Below are positions 43,221-55,092 of a DNA stretch of 64,000 nt, in pieces (position 1 is the first letter of the stretch; each line of letters opens with the position of its first letter). The stretch covers positions 124,001 through 188,000 of the forward strand of contig MU385890.1 in the NCBI GenBank assembly GCA_022497145.1, written 5' to 3'. A model generated the notes under the pieces. That model was not told the DNA's origin, searched no databases, and saw nothing but the letters and a program-made list of their open reading frames with translations. The position numbers were made by a program, and so were the translations under genes. The stretch comes from Rostrohypoxylon terebratum. Its lineage: Eukaryota > Ascomycota > Sordariomycetes > Xylariales > Hypoxylaceae.

Positions 43221-45480
43221 GAGTGAAGTTGAAACTAGGGAAAGACCAACTAGTTACTAGGACTCTAGGACCAGGACCTAGGTAGGCAGACATGGGGTTT
43301 ATCATCGATGTTAGGTTTAGTTTCTATTAATGTACTTCATGCTACCACTATCTCGTCGTGAGTCGTCTCCCCTTTTTCCCCGGATAGGTATGACCGCCTT
43401 TGGATCTCGTTACATTCCGAGATCCCGTTATCTCCTGTGTGATCTAGTCTGATGCGGTCTGATGTGTCCTGATGAAGATGGACTAAACTCGGGGTTACGG
43501 GGAATCTGATAAACTTGAATTGACTTCAGCTCTGACTCGAGAAGGGTTTCCGAAGATCTGGGGTATTAGCAAGTTGAGGCTTGTGTTCCATTATTTGTGA
43601 GATCTCATTGGTGTTATCTTTCCATCTTTCCCTATCTTGATGAAACCGCATTAGCGGATTTGTGTGGACTATTTACGGAATCCTTGGTGTTTAGATAATA
43701 CGGTATCAGTATGTAGTTTAATTTAATGATTGATATTACTATGTAGTATTAGCGGATCATCCATTGACCAATTTCCTTCTTCTGATAACAAACCTAAGAC
43801 GATAGCATGCTACATTGATACTACTTCAGAACATGGAACTTTTACTTGGGATTGTTTTGTTGTTCCCTACCGAGTATGCCGAGGTATGTAGTTTAGTAGG
43901 TAGTTGTATGTAGTCGTATACTAGTTCAACTCTCTTCCTCTTCTCTCTCCCACATACGTCATAAGTTGTCATAAGTTGTCATAAGTTGTCATAAGTTGTC
44001 ATTATGTACCTATTAGTGAATTTAGTCAGTTATTTTCATAGGACCAAGTCCCTAAATTGTATTTTCATGACAAAGTAGTCTCTCAGTGAAACAAGACCGA
44101 CCCTAGCTAATTGTGTAAAAAGGCGTTGACCGAATCTGGAATAGGAGAGTTCAACCCACTAATCCCACGTATCTTCGCCACTAATGCAGACTAATACGTA
44201 CCGCCTTAGGTACAATACAATAGTACAAACCTTGAAGGTAGGTACATACTAACTAAACTTTTCTCATACAAGAGTTTCGTACGAGATAAGCCGGCTATCC
44301 AGGGTTTATGGAACAATCCACCATGCCGACTTGGATTCTAAGACCGAGGAAAAGTCGGGGCTTAGCTTCGGTCCCCGGAGCCGTTTGCCTCTAAAGGTTT
44401 CCCTTAAAGCGGAAGCGTATCAAACCATCGCGTCCTATTGGTCCGAAAGGGTTTTTTAGAGAAGGGCCGACGTAAAATCTGCACGCGTCGATCTTTTAAA
44501 GACGAGAGGTTAGGACGGGTTTAGAAACTTTAGTGAAATACTAAGGTACTGCACATGGGCGTATAGAATAATTGAGTCTTTTTGAGTTTCCTGAGTTGAT
44601 ATAGTAGAATTTAGATTTGATAGACGCAATTTTAAATCAGTTGATTGAAGTATAATACATGTCAGCATGTCAGGAAAATAAGCTAAAGTTTGCGGCGCTT
44701 ACCCTCAATGTTGTATTGACTCTTGTAAATGGCAACTTCGATGAGACGCCTGGACGCTTAGATGTTTGCCTCTTCTTATCTCTACCCAGGTATGTACATG
44801 CGTGTACGGTGTACCGTGTTACAAAACAATTGCAAGGGTACCTATTACGAACGCGGCGTGCCCGTCATCCTCACGTGCGACGCTAGCTGACAGAAGACGG
44901 AGCCAAGGCAAGTAATCCTGGGATTGCTCCGGGTTATCCTGGTATGTATAGGGCGATTTACAGGGACTTATCCTATGCTAGCTCTCCGAAGGCGTGGGTG
45001 AAGATCCGGCTATGATATCAACCCGCAGGTTTTTAGAGGGTTTGGAAGCTTTTAGGTATTGTACTTTAGTCTTTTACGTCCTACCTAGTAGGTACTATGC
45101 AGTACAAGATTGCCCAGGTGTACAAGGTAGGTACTAGGTAGTCTTCTGTTTCCTTAATCAGCTGAGATTATTTTTTACGACTCCTTCCCAACTATATTTC
45201 CTCTTTTTAAACTCCAGGGCTCTACTGCCTTTCTCTATTCCAACTTAAATTTTTTGGCTTCGAAAGTGGAAGCCTCTCTGTTTTTTCCCCCTTTCCCCGA
45301 ATAGTGAACCGACCATATCAACCAACAATAGCCATATGGATTAGAATAACCATTATTTGTATATTCCTTATCCTCTCTTTTTTTCTTTTTTTTCAAATCC
45401 TACCGTGACATTGCCAAGCGACACTCTCTTTATCCATCTTTACCTGGTCGCGTGATCAACATATTTGCCGATTTTCGAAG
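43221..45480. other. Intergenic region upstream of the APC permease
   Basis: 2.3 kb with no supportable gene. It contains four tandem ATAAGTTGTC units (43961-44000) and several TAGGTACC/TACCTAGTAGGTAC motifs (45085-45140). The last 300 bases are T-rich with C/T runs, fitting a promoter. Confidence 0.5.
43961..44000. repeat. Four perfect tandem copies of ATAAGTTGTC
   Basis: A perfect 10-nt repeat, four copies, then a degenerate ATTATG end. Confidence 0.95.
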
Positions 45481-47222
45481 ATGGCGGACATCGATATTAA
45501 GAAACCCGTCACCACCAATGGCGACGTCAGCCGTGCCGAGTCCGGCGAACATAATGCCGACCAGTTATTGGTTTCTCTCGGATATACCCCCGAATTGTCA
45601 CGGAACCGATCAACTCTCCAGGTCGCATTTATGTCCTTCGTTCTGGCATCTATCCCCTATGGTTTAGCTACGACTATGTATTACCCCTTGGTCGGAGGTG
45701 GCCCGGTGAACATCATCTGGGGTTGGGTAGCCGTATCGCTTATTATCATCTGCGTTGCTGCGTCTCTGGGCGAAATCACCAGCGTGTACCCCACCGCCGG
45801 TGGCGTTTACTACCAGACCTTCATGCTGGCTTCTCCCCAATGGCGTCGACTGGCTGCCTGGACTTGTGGTTGGCTATACGTCGTCGGCAACGTTACGATT
45901 ACCTTGGCTGTCAACTTCGGTACCACTCTATTCTTAGTTGGATGTGTGAATGTTTTCGAAACCGCCGATGGCGAGGGAGTGCTCGCGGGCGAGCCCTACC
46001 AAGTGTTCCTCATCTTCTTAGGGCTAACATTTTTGTGTAATGCCGTTTCGTCTTTGGGCAACAAATGGCTCCCTATTCTTGATGTACGATATCAACTCAT
46101 CAAGAAAGATTTCTTCTCTGTCTTTTGTTCGATATGCTGACCTGTTAATTTTAGACTTTTGCTATTTTCTGGACCTTTGCCGGTGTCCTCGCTATCATGG
46201 TTTGCGTGTTAGCGATTGCCAAGGAGGGCCGTCACGATGCAAAGTGGGTTTTCGGACATTTTGAGGCCAACTCCGGTTGGACGCCCGGCTGGTCATTCGT
46301 TGTCGGTCTTCTACACGCCGCCTACGCCACTTCTTCCACCGGCATGATCATTTCGTACGTATCTGGTTTGTCTCTATTTATAATAGGAGTTATCCTAACT
46401 TAGTCTGTAGCATGTGCGAAGAAGTCCAACAGCCGGCGACGCAGGTTCCTAAGGCGATGGTTCTGACTGTCTGCCTCAACACCATTGCCGGACTCATGTT
46501 CATGATCCCGTTGGTATTCGTCCTTCCTGATATACAGGATCTCATCCTCCTCGCGCAACCGGTCCCGGCCATCGTCAAGGCCGCCATCGGTAACTCAGGG
46601 GGTGCTTTCGGCTTACTCATCCCGCTTCTCGTCCTAGCTATGATCTGCGGTATCGGTTGCACTACGGCTACTTCGCGATGTATCTACGCTTTTGCTCGAG
46701 ACGGCGCCATTCCCGGTTCGAAGTGGTGGAAGGTTATCGACCATAGGCTGGACGACGTGCCGTTAAACGCCATGATGTTGAGTATGGTTGTTCAGATAAT
46801 TCTGGGTGTTATCTACTTCGGATCTTCCGCCGCCTTCAACGCTTTCTCGGGAGTCGGGGTGATCGCTCTTACGGCATCTTACGCTGCGCCGATCGTGGTC
46901 AGCATGCTTAATGGTCGCCAGACCGTCAATACCGCCAGCTTTTGTTTGGGCAAGTTCGGATGGTTCTGCAACATCGTTTCTGTTTGTAAGTGTGCTCTAT
47001 CCTGCCGAGCCAGACCTAAAGTCTGGCCATTGTCTCCGGGCTAACAACAAGATAGGCTGGTCTCTCCTCGCCATTCCGTTATTTTGCATGCCCACCACCG
47101 TTCCGGTAGTCGATCCCACGACTATGAACTACGCCTCGGTCGTCTTCGTAGGCTTCACCGCCATCTCCGCCGGGTGGTATGTCGCCTGGGGACGCAAGAA
47201 CTATGTTGGACCACCGAAGTGA
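45481..47222 (+). CDS. APC-family amino acid/choline/GABA-type permease
   Basis: Four exons, 45481-46083, 46155-46354, 46411-46985 and 47056-47222, joined over introns of 71, 56 and 70 nt with GTACG/GTACG/GTAAG donors; 514 residues. The polar N-terminus (~50) leads into about twelve membrane segments. Family marks: SIPYGLATTMYYPLVGGGP, GEITSVYPTAGGVYYQ, then TGMIISMCEEVQQPATQVPKAM formed across the second intron, and CTTATSRCIYAFARDGAIPGS. This is the fungal GABA/choline permease group (UGA4/HNM1-like) of the APC superfamily, at the plasma or vacuolar membrane. The exact substrate cannot be read from sequence. The stop TGA at 47220 overlaps a GTGAGT, so a further 3' exon cannot be wholly ruled out, but length and the ending (YVGPPK) fit the family. 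Confidence 0.9.
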
Positions 47223-47591
47223 GTTTATCCGATGCTTGCTTGGGATTTTTTTGTGAAGCGTGGATAGAACCTCCGCCGCCGGATGGTTTGCTTGTGTCCT
47301 GCTTGGTGCTCCGTGCTCGATGTTTTTCTGTGATACCCAAGAAAAAAAAATTGGATGGATTTTGTTATGCACGGACAAGGAACCGTCGCGATGTGATAGG
47401 CCGCAAGTTGATACACAATGCAAGCTCTAGCGAGCACGGCATATTTATATACGAATAACTTATGCGTCACAACCCGATGCGACGAAACTTATGTGTTACC
47501 GACCATTCAATAACCTCCAGGGCTGATATTGACAATGATTCTTCTCTCAAAACTGTAATGTTTCGCCCCAGAGAAGCGGCTGGTATCCCGT
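47223..47591. other. Convergent spacer after the permease
   Basis: 369 bp, presumed 3' untranslated sequence of the permease and of the minus-strand gene beyond it; open frames here look like chance. Confidence 0.5.
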
Positions 47592-48222
47592 TCACTTGCG
47601 GGACTTTGTGCTTCCAAAATGTGTTATTGGAATCACCGCATTGGCATCGATGAAGGCCTCAAATTCCGGTGAGGAAGAATACGTGGCGTCCGAGATCACA
47701 CATCCTTGTACTGGTCTGTGTCAGCCTCGATATTTGAGATCCTGTTACTGGGTTGCCATCGTATCAAGACATGTTATATTTACCTGGCAAAAGGGCTTTG
47801 GAAAAAGTGCCCCTTGTATTAATAATACTGTGATACACTGTACCCATGCCACCAATACCCCTTCTAAGTAAGTACAGTAAAATACGCTATTAGTACAAGA
47901 GGCACCTTTTCTGATAGATGTTTCCCAGATAATATACTACTCCAATTCCTCATTTAATTTCTTACCCTACTACAACCTCGGTGTGTGCTTTCGCGACGAG
48001 TACTATACCTATATCAGATAGGGAATTGGAATCTGGGGAAATACCCCGCGCATATACCTAGGCATCGTGATCTATGATGTAGTATTCCCGGGGGGGGTTA
48101 ATGCGGAGATACGAACCGGGGTGAACATGAGCCGCTATAATGACATTTTCGATGTATATATCTATGGGGGCGTCGATCACCTTGTTAGCAATGAGGGCGA
48201 ACTTGATAGCTTGATCTACCAT
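47592..48222 (-). pseudogene. Unassigned small gene with one internal TAG
   Basis: A minus-strand gene too fragmented to show as one open frame. Exons that close in phase: 48222-47966, 47863-47784, 47710-47592; introns of 102 nt (GTAAGA...CTTAG) and 73 nt (GTAAAT, CTGAC branch, ACCAG). The first exon starts MVDQAIKFALIANKV and continues with AAHVHPGSYLRINPPREYY and DHDA; then a TAG at 48060-48058 interrupts. The same frame goes on for 30 codons (VYARGISPDSNSL, IVLVAKAHTEVVVG). The join gives GRGIGGMGTVYHSIINTRG, and the last exon ends with VISDATYSSSPEFEAFID and ITHFGSTKSRK. The peptide has natural composition throughout, about 150 residues. I do not recognise the family. It starts 88 bp from the divergent MFS gene. 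One nonsense change in an otherwise open, spliceable gene suggests recent loss, or a sequence error. Confidence 0.5.
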
Positions 48223-48309
48223 TCTACACTGTGTTTAATCTAGAAATACTTTTCTACTCTGACCTAAGAAGGAGCTCACTGCCCCCCCCCCCGCCTTTAG
48301 GACCCAGTC

Positions 48310-50000
48310 ATGGAGAAACCAGAATCCGTAGTGCATCTCGAGGAGGGTGGCGTCGTTGCGTCGCCCGGAGAACTCAACACCGAGGTGTTCGACTATGAGC
48401 GTAACAAGCGTCTCAACCGCCGTCTCGACCTCCGGATACTCCCGCTATGTTCCTTTCTCTATCTCTTGAACTTCCTCGATAGAGGCAACATAGCGAACGC
48501 CAAAGTCCTAAATCAGGAGACCGGCGATGATCTACTCCAAGTGACAGGGATGACGGCCAGCAACTATTCGATAGCCGTGACCTTATTCTCGTTAGGGTAT
48601 GTCCTCTTCGAGGTGCCTTTTAACTGGGTTATGAAACATTACGTTCGGCCGTCTGTCTGGTTAGCTACGCTCCTCGGCTGCTGGGGTGCCTTGACGCTTG
48701 GCTTCGCGGGTGTTCAAAACTACGCTACGGTGCTGGTGTTGCGTTTGCTTATTGGAATAGTCAGTACCTAGAAGTAGCTATCGAACTCACGGCCGAGGTG
48801 TCTAATGTCTTATAGTTCGAAGCGGGCTTCTTTCCCGGTAACGAACCCTCATTCTCGGCGAAAAATGGCATGGCATGTTTGTGACTAACATACCCAAAGG
48901 AATCATCTATCTCATAACGATATGGTACCGCCACGACGAGAGATCGGTTCGGATCGCCGTGGTGATCGCCTTCTGCAACCTCGCCGGTGCCTTTGGCGGA
49001 TGTATCGCCTACGGGTTAGGCAAGGCAAACGGCGCTGGCGGGCTCGAGGGCTTCCGTTGGTTATGTATCCTCGAAGGCACGATAACGATGCTCTGTGTGA
49101 TACCCGCGTTCATCATATTGCCCGACTACCCCTCTCGTGCCAAGTTCCTTAGCCCGTCCGACAGGAAATTTGCGGAGGATCGGGTTAAAGAGCGGGGTGG
49201 AGGCTATAATAGGGACCATGCATCACGAAAGGAGGTGCTGGAAACCTTCTTCGGTCCTCGGATGCTAGCCCACTACTGCGTCTATGTGAGCTCACGTTTT
49301 AAGGGGTTACTCTTCAGTACTAACCACGAAATAGATCGCCAATTCAGTTATTCAAGGATCGTTTACCTTCTATACGCCGACCCTCGTAACCGGGTTGGGA
49401 TATGGATCTATTCAAGCACAACTAATGACCGTACCTCCGGTGAGTCGCGTTCTTCGTCAACTCATCCTTTCTACTCAAGACTCAAGTACCCAGTCCAGCA
49501 CAAAGGTCTAGTATAAGGACTAACACGTAACATCGCAGTGGGTCGTTGGCTTCGTCGTCGCGATCATCGTCGCGTACTCGGCCGATCGTTTCAACGCTCG
49601 AGGATGGCATATCACCGTGATCTCGATGATCGGCGGCGCGGGATGGCTGACCGCGGCCTTGCTTCCCCCGACATCGTACATACAGAAATACGGCGCCTTG
49701 GTTATGGCGGCGACGGGAGCATTCCCCGCTGCTCCGATATGCACTTCCTGGGTTACGGTGAATGCGCCTAGCTTGCTTACGATCCCATTCGCTATCGCCC
49801 TTCACAACTCTTGTGCCGGTATTGGGCAGATCATCGCGCAGTGGATATGGCTTGACGGCACCAGAACCGGCAACTTTACGTGCGCGGCGTGTAACTTCTT
49901 CGTTGCGATCGTGGCCTTCAGCTTGAGAATGAACTACGGGAGAATGAATCGAAACGAAGTAAAGGACGCGACAGGAGAGAAGAGAGTCTGGTCATATTAA
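48310..50000 (+). CDS. MFS transporter, allantoate/nicotinate permease (Dal5/Tna1) family
   Basis: Five exons: 48310-48759, 48816-48837, 48900-49285, 49335-49439, 49539-50000; 474 residues. Introns are 56, 62, 49 and 99 nt. The first donor is the weak GTCAGT; the second exon is only 22 nt and encodes FEAGFFP, which is conserved in the family, so the model is well supported. Family marks: DLRILPLCSFLYLLNFLDRGNI, then LFEVPFNWVMKHYVRPSVW, RLLIGIFEAGFFPGIIYLITIWYR and FTFYTPTLVTGLGYGSIQAQLMTVPP. These are anion:cation symporters of the plasma membrane that take up allantoate, nicotinate, pantothenate, sugar acids and similar anions; the substrate here is unknown. The gene lies tail to tail with an alpha-L-rhamnosidase, 307 bp apart, and head to head with the broken small gene. 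Confidence 0.9.
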
Positions 50001-50307
50001 ATGGGTACTTGGATGATAGTTTGGTGGATTCCTTCACGCGGTGAAATAGGCAGTAGAATCAACTAGAGGAAGAATATGATCAGTATTTTCAAGGTTGTTC
50101 GTTAGATTAAACTTGAATGGCTTCAAGGTTGGTTGAAGCTGGGTGAGGATCGGGGCTGGAGTCCGGACCTCCGATAGGGTTATCACGTGATGTCATTGCA
50201 ATCGATATCACTCTCAACAATTGAGAAATTGTAGAAAATTTAGAAAGATCAATTGTTTTTTTTTTTTCGCTATTCTGACTAGGTATCGTTGTTTGAATCA
50301 CATCCCT
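50001..50307. other. Convergent spacer between MFS and rhamnosidase genes
   Basis: 307 bp, A/T-rich 3' untranslated sequence of both genes; a T11 run near 50260. No other element seen. Confidence 0.6.
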
Positions 50308-53047
50308 TCAGTAATGGAAATCCGGATCGGAAAGATCGTATTTTCCGCTGCCAAGCTGGAGAGTCTTCTTGCTCCCTGGTAATGTCACTTCTGCATTTGC
50401 GTTGGGCGGAACATCGACAGTCAGATGAAATCCAGCATCGTCAACGGACCACTCGGTCTTGAATAACCCGTACGAACTCAAGTAGCTAGCCTTAGCCGAC
50501 GTCAGGTTACCACCAGGGTATGGGGCAATCGTTGCGGTTTTCCAGCCCGGCTCTGCTGGAGTCAATCCACCGATCGTTTGATGCATCCAATTTGCGACCG
50601 ACCCGACCGCATAGTGATTAAACGACGTCATCTCTCCAGGATTCAATGATCCGTCCGGCTCAAGAGAATCCCACCTCTCCCACGTCGTAGTCGCATTCAT
50701 CTTGACTTGGTAAAGCCAGGAAGGAACTGTCGTCTGGAGTATCATATTATAAAATGCGTCGGTCAGATTGTATTTGGTGAGAGTTAAGCCGAGCAGGTGG
50801 GTTCCGGCAAATCCTGTTCCGACCAGGTAGTTATTGTCTGCGATGATACCTTCCAGTCGAGCAGCCGCAGCATTTGCCTCGTCATCGCTGTCGTACAGGT
50901 CGAAATAGAGAGGCAGTGTCAACCCAGTTTGTGTCTCGTTGATTGAACCAGTAGGCCACGCTTGCCAGAAGGCGGCTGTGAGGTCTGCCACTGATTTTTC
51001 ATAGCGGGATTTGTCGTCCACAAGGCCCAGTTCGGATGCTATCTGGGAAACTAATCCAGTGACGTAGATGAGATATGCGTCGGCGACGTACGTCGAATTG
51101 GTCGTAGCCTGCCCTGGCGCGTCGGCTGGTGCCTTGGGATCGAGCCAATCTCCAAACTGGAAAGCCGACCGATTCCACAAGCCGACATCATTCCTCGGAA
51201 TTCCATCGTCGAGCCAAGCTTTCGCACCGGCTAGCTGCTCTTTCAAGAGAACCAGGTCGCCGAAAGTGCGGTACAAGTTCCATGGTACCCCAACAACAGC
51301 ATCTCCCCAAATCGCCGTCGCCATTGGAGGTCCTCCTGCGGGCACAGCTGGGATGACTACCGGAGGAACGCCTAGGGTTGGAAATGTTAGTCTACGACTC
51401 TACGTACAGCCTCTAAGGGGGTGATAGGACAATCGAGCAGAAGTAAAGAGAGAACCACCTACCGTCTACTTGTTCAGACTTGAAATCCTTCAACCAAGCT
51501 CGCCAGAATCCGGACGTATCCATGAGGAAATTGGCCGCAGGCGAAAACGCGTGAGCGTCGCCCGTCCAACCTAAACGCTCGTCTCTTTGCGGACAATCTG
51601 TCGGGACACTCATGAAGTTGCCTTTCATACTCCAATGCACATTCTTGTGTAGCTTGTTCAGGAGAGCGTTGGAGCATTCGAAGGATCCTGTCTCTTCCAA
51701 ATCCGAATGGACGACTATCGCCGTAACGGCATCGCTATCCAGTGGCGTATCCGCTGGCCAACCATCTACCTGAACAAAACGGAATCCGTGATAAGTAAAC
51801 GTCGGTTCCCAGGTTTCGGTACCCTTGCCAGAAAGCGTAAAGTAGTCGGTCTGAGTTGCATTTCTAAGCGGTCGAGTGGCGATTTCTCCGTTCTCGAGGA
51901 CTTCCACATGGGTCAATTTGATCGTAGTTCCTGCCGGACCTGAGATGCTTAACTTGAGCCACCCTACCAGGTTTTGGCCGAAATCCAAGATGGTCTTGTT
52001 ACTTGGGCTCCTAAGCACTTCTTTCAATTGGACAGTCTCGACACGGCGAATAGGAGGCCCATCTGGAGCAACTAATAGGTCGTAAGGAGTGTCGAGCTCC
52101 TTCGTGCCGATCCAGCTTGTTTGGTTCGTCGGCGTGAATTTAGGGCTAGACCAACCAATTTGCTCTAGTCTCGCGTCGTACTTCTCACCATCGTAAATCT
52201 CAGATGTGATGATTGCTCCTGTGCTCGCGCTCCATGACTTATCCGTTACGATCTTCGTCGTCGTTCCGTTTGTCGAAGTTACGGTTAGCAAAGCCAAGGC
52301 ACCTAGAGTGTCTCCCCAAATATTACGAGCGCCACCACCATACCTATTTTACGTTAGTGGGTGCCTTGTTGTACAGTTTTAGGCGAGGGGATGTCTTGTA
52401 ACATACCCAAGTCTACCAGAATACCACCCTTCGCCGACCTGGATTCCGATCACGTTGTCCCCGTTGAGGAGCAAGTCGGTGACGTCATAAGTGTTGTATT
52501 CAAGGCGATATTTGTACGATTGCCAGCCCGGGGCAAGCACGTGGTCGCCGACTCTCTTGTCATTTATCCAAGCATCGTATAAACCTTCCGCGGTAATATA
52601 TAGCCTAGCTTTCTTTATAGCTCTGCCTACCGAGAACTCTTTACGAAGAAGGACCGGTTGATGCGGGGCGTTCTGTTCGGTCTCCTTGTCGGCTGCTATC
52701 ATTACCGCGTTCGACCAGTCATCTTGGGTCAAAAGTCCTGTCTCGACATTGAATGGGTCAGACCAGGGCGTATCAGGCTGGTCTCCTTCGCCGTATGCCC
52801 TCACTCGAACGGTCGCGGACTCCGTTGATGACAACGATACAGTCGGCCATGGTACAAGAACGGAATCCGAGGAGTTATAATGGAATAATTGAGTCTGCGA
52901 CTGTCTGGATAGCTCGACACTGTACCCGCTCTGCGTCCAGTTTGGAAAGCTCCCCTCGAATCTCCATGATATGCGAGGACTAGTTTCCCCGATACCTAAA
53001 GCCTCACGGTGATGTTCGAAGTACACCCGAGAAATTGACACTGCCAT
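50308..53047 (-). CDS. Alpha-L-rhamnosidase, GH78, probably intracellular
   Basis: Three exons on the minus strand: 53047-52407, 52343-51463, 51371-50308; introns of 63 nt (GTATGT, CTAAC) and 91 nt (GTAGGT, CTAAC); 861 residues. The N-terminal part has the fibronectin-like and beta-sandwich domains usual in GH78 (SPRISWRFEG; VLLRKEFSVGRAIKKARLYITAEGLYDAWIND). The catalytic (alpha/alpha)6 barrel has MSVPTDCPQRDERLGWTGDA, which includes the general acid Glu of GH78, and TTTWERWDSLEPDG, which carries the proposed general base. The C-terminal beta domain ends SDPDFHY. It hydrolyses terminal alpha-L-rhamnose from flavonoid glycosides or pectin fragments. No signal peptide is seen at MAVSISRV, so it is likely cytosolic, acting on imported rhamnosides. 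A longer in-frame start at 53173 exists; homologues I know begin near MAVSISRV. It lies tail to tail with the Dal5-type transporter. Confidence 0.92.
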
Positions 53048-54521
53048 GATGTCAGTAATATACTGATGTGTGGAATCGCTGCTTAGAGCATCATGCGAAT
53101 GAAGAAGATCAGTTCCTGACGAAGATGGCGATCTCTCTGGCCATTCAAGGTAGTATGGATCCGTATGGATCACCGCTGCTCTCCTTAGGTGACAGACCTA
53201 CACCTCCGTTATATTGTCGAGCCATATTTAACCTCGGAACATGAATACGAAGGAGCTTCGGTGGCTAGGTCGATTTACCCGGTCTTTCGTCTGGATCATG
53301 CCGGTATATCATGACCCCGAGCGTGGAGTCCCCGCAAAGATCTACATGAGGGCGCGGAGAGAAAGTCAGCAGGGATAGGTGATGAACGAGGTTTCCCCAT
53401 GAATTTGAATTTTCGGGATGCGTACACGGGATACGATATACGATGTCGCACATGGAGAACTGCGCCAATACGTAATAAGATTATGATCATCTTGGCCGGG
53501 TTACTTCACGTCATGGAAATATCGTGGCTAACCCCGATTCCAGGAACACCGGTGCGGAGTTGGTAGAAACTCCAACGCCAAGAAAACGTGATGATGCCTA
53601 ACAAGGCCTCACCACCTCATCGCTCTTCCACTCTCGTATTATATACCTAACATGTAATCGTGCGTAAGACATAGTCCAACGAGACTTAACAATGTACCCG
53701 TACCCGTACCCGCAAGCTCCGATTGTTTCACCGTTCGGCGATGAGAAGTTCGCTTCATCGTGACCCGACTCCACGTGTAGTATAGAAATGTAGGTAGAGG
53801 AGGTAACGAAGGGTGGAGTGGATATGAACCAACATTCAAAGTATTATGTATCGAAAGCAGTCAAAACAAGATTAAGTTAGCGTTATACGGTTTATAATGA
53901 CGCTAATTCCCGCGCATTCGGTCCTTCCTGGGGAAGCTAGTAATAAGGTAGATGGGAAAAGGATTGCGATTGCCGGATGGGCGTGAGGGGAAATAGTAGG
54001 ACCAGGACCAGGACAAGGCGTCTAGGCTTCCCCAGATACCCCGTACGTCTAGCGTCTGGGGATTTCCATCCATGGATGTGAATGATAAAAATTTGCTACT
54101 AGTGAGGTAACACATTGACCCCAACATTTCTAGGTTCAGTCGGTCCAAAACCCAAGGCTCCTCTCCGATGTCACCATCTGCTCGCCTGCTATACCCTCAT
54201 CGTGACACACCACTCACGTTGCTACCTTCACCCGAAAACAGCAGTGGCACTCGCGCTGACTGCAGAGACAAAGTAAGACCGCCTTCACCAGGCAACTCTT
54301 GAAGCAATTGAGTTATCGCAGGTCGACATCTACTCATGATATCCGAGGTTATGCTATGCTTACCTGCTCTCATCGCCAAAGTACGACCTCGTGCAATTAG
54401 ATGGCTCTATAGCTAGGTATAGCTAGAGGTAAAAACCCTCGGCCGTTCGCATCGCCCCTGTTTCGGTCTAGGGGAACTTGGTACCCGGAATTCAAGAGTG
54501 TAGAGTTGAGAATTGAGGGAA
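53048..54521. other. Upstream region of the rhamnosidase
   Basis: 1.5 kb with no supportable gene. A CCCGTACCCGTACC repeat lies at 53696-53712. An open minus-strand frame at 54197-54379 borders the decayed GMC gene and might be part of its further remains, but I see no family motif in it. Confidence 0.45.
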
Positions 54522-55092
54522 TTATCTGAGTATGCTCCGTTGGAAAACTGATTGTATGTAACTGTGGCCACCATTATATGCAGGATTGTACATATAATAT
54601 TGAGACATGTTGCTTGGTGGCCTATACATCGTTTCTGGTTGTCGGTAGACTGTGTATAACGTATCGAAGTTCCAGCCGGTCAGGTTGAGAAGAGATTCCC
54701 AAATATCCAGCTAGACTCTACTGTCTGTATTATGTATCATCCAGTTCATCGAAGACGTGCCCCCAATAATTGTTGAGTACAAGATGGACTCCTGTATCTA
54801 GACCAGGTTGTGATGTTGTCTGAAATTGCCAGTCATACCTGGTGTTTTAGATCGACCCTATAAGTGTGAGTGATGATCCTATGGTGGGTGCGGTGTGGCT
54901 TACCTCTTCGTACCGGGTCTGTGATATTGCTCTTAAGTCTCCTATCACCACCCGTTTCTTAAACACAGACTGTAATATTAGGATTTTCAGACGATATGAC
55001 TGCCAAAAAAGGCCCGCCGTTCCAGCTCCTGCTATCGCATAGTCAAATGTCTCATTCTGGGCAATTGCAATGGAGGCTAAGCTCAACAATAT
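54522..55092 (-). pseudogene. Decayed GMC oxidoreductase, N-terminal third
   Basis: Read on the minus strand, an apparent signal-peptide-like end and FAD-binding start are seen at 55092-55010 (SLASIAIAQNETFDYAIAG, then AGTAGL; the GxGxxG motif is intact). Further down come RYDWQFQTTSQPGLDT, GGTSSMNWMIHN, LLNLTGWNFDTLY and YRPPSNMSQYYMYNPAYNGG, in the order found in secreted GMC oxidoreductases such as aryl-alcohol oxidase or choline-dehydrogenase-like proteins. The pieces are in different frames and separated by stops (for example a TAG after TDSRV), and the substrate-binding and catalytic C-terminal parts are missing. The start codon is gone (a TGA precedes the signal sequence). It is therefore a dead, truncated gene, distinct from the intact alcohol oxidase at 32-35 kb. 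Confidence 0.75.

Noticed and set aside
47220..47225. GTGAGT overlapping the permease stop as a possible donor to another exon
   Set aside because: The protein is already full length for the family and no downstream exon with fitting sequence was found.
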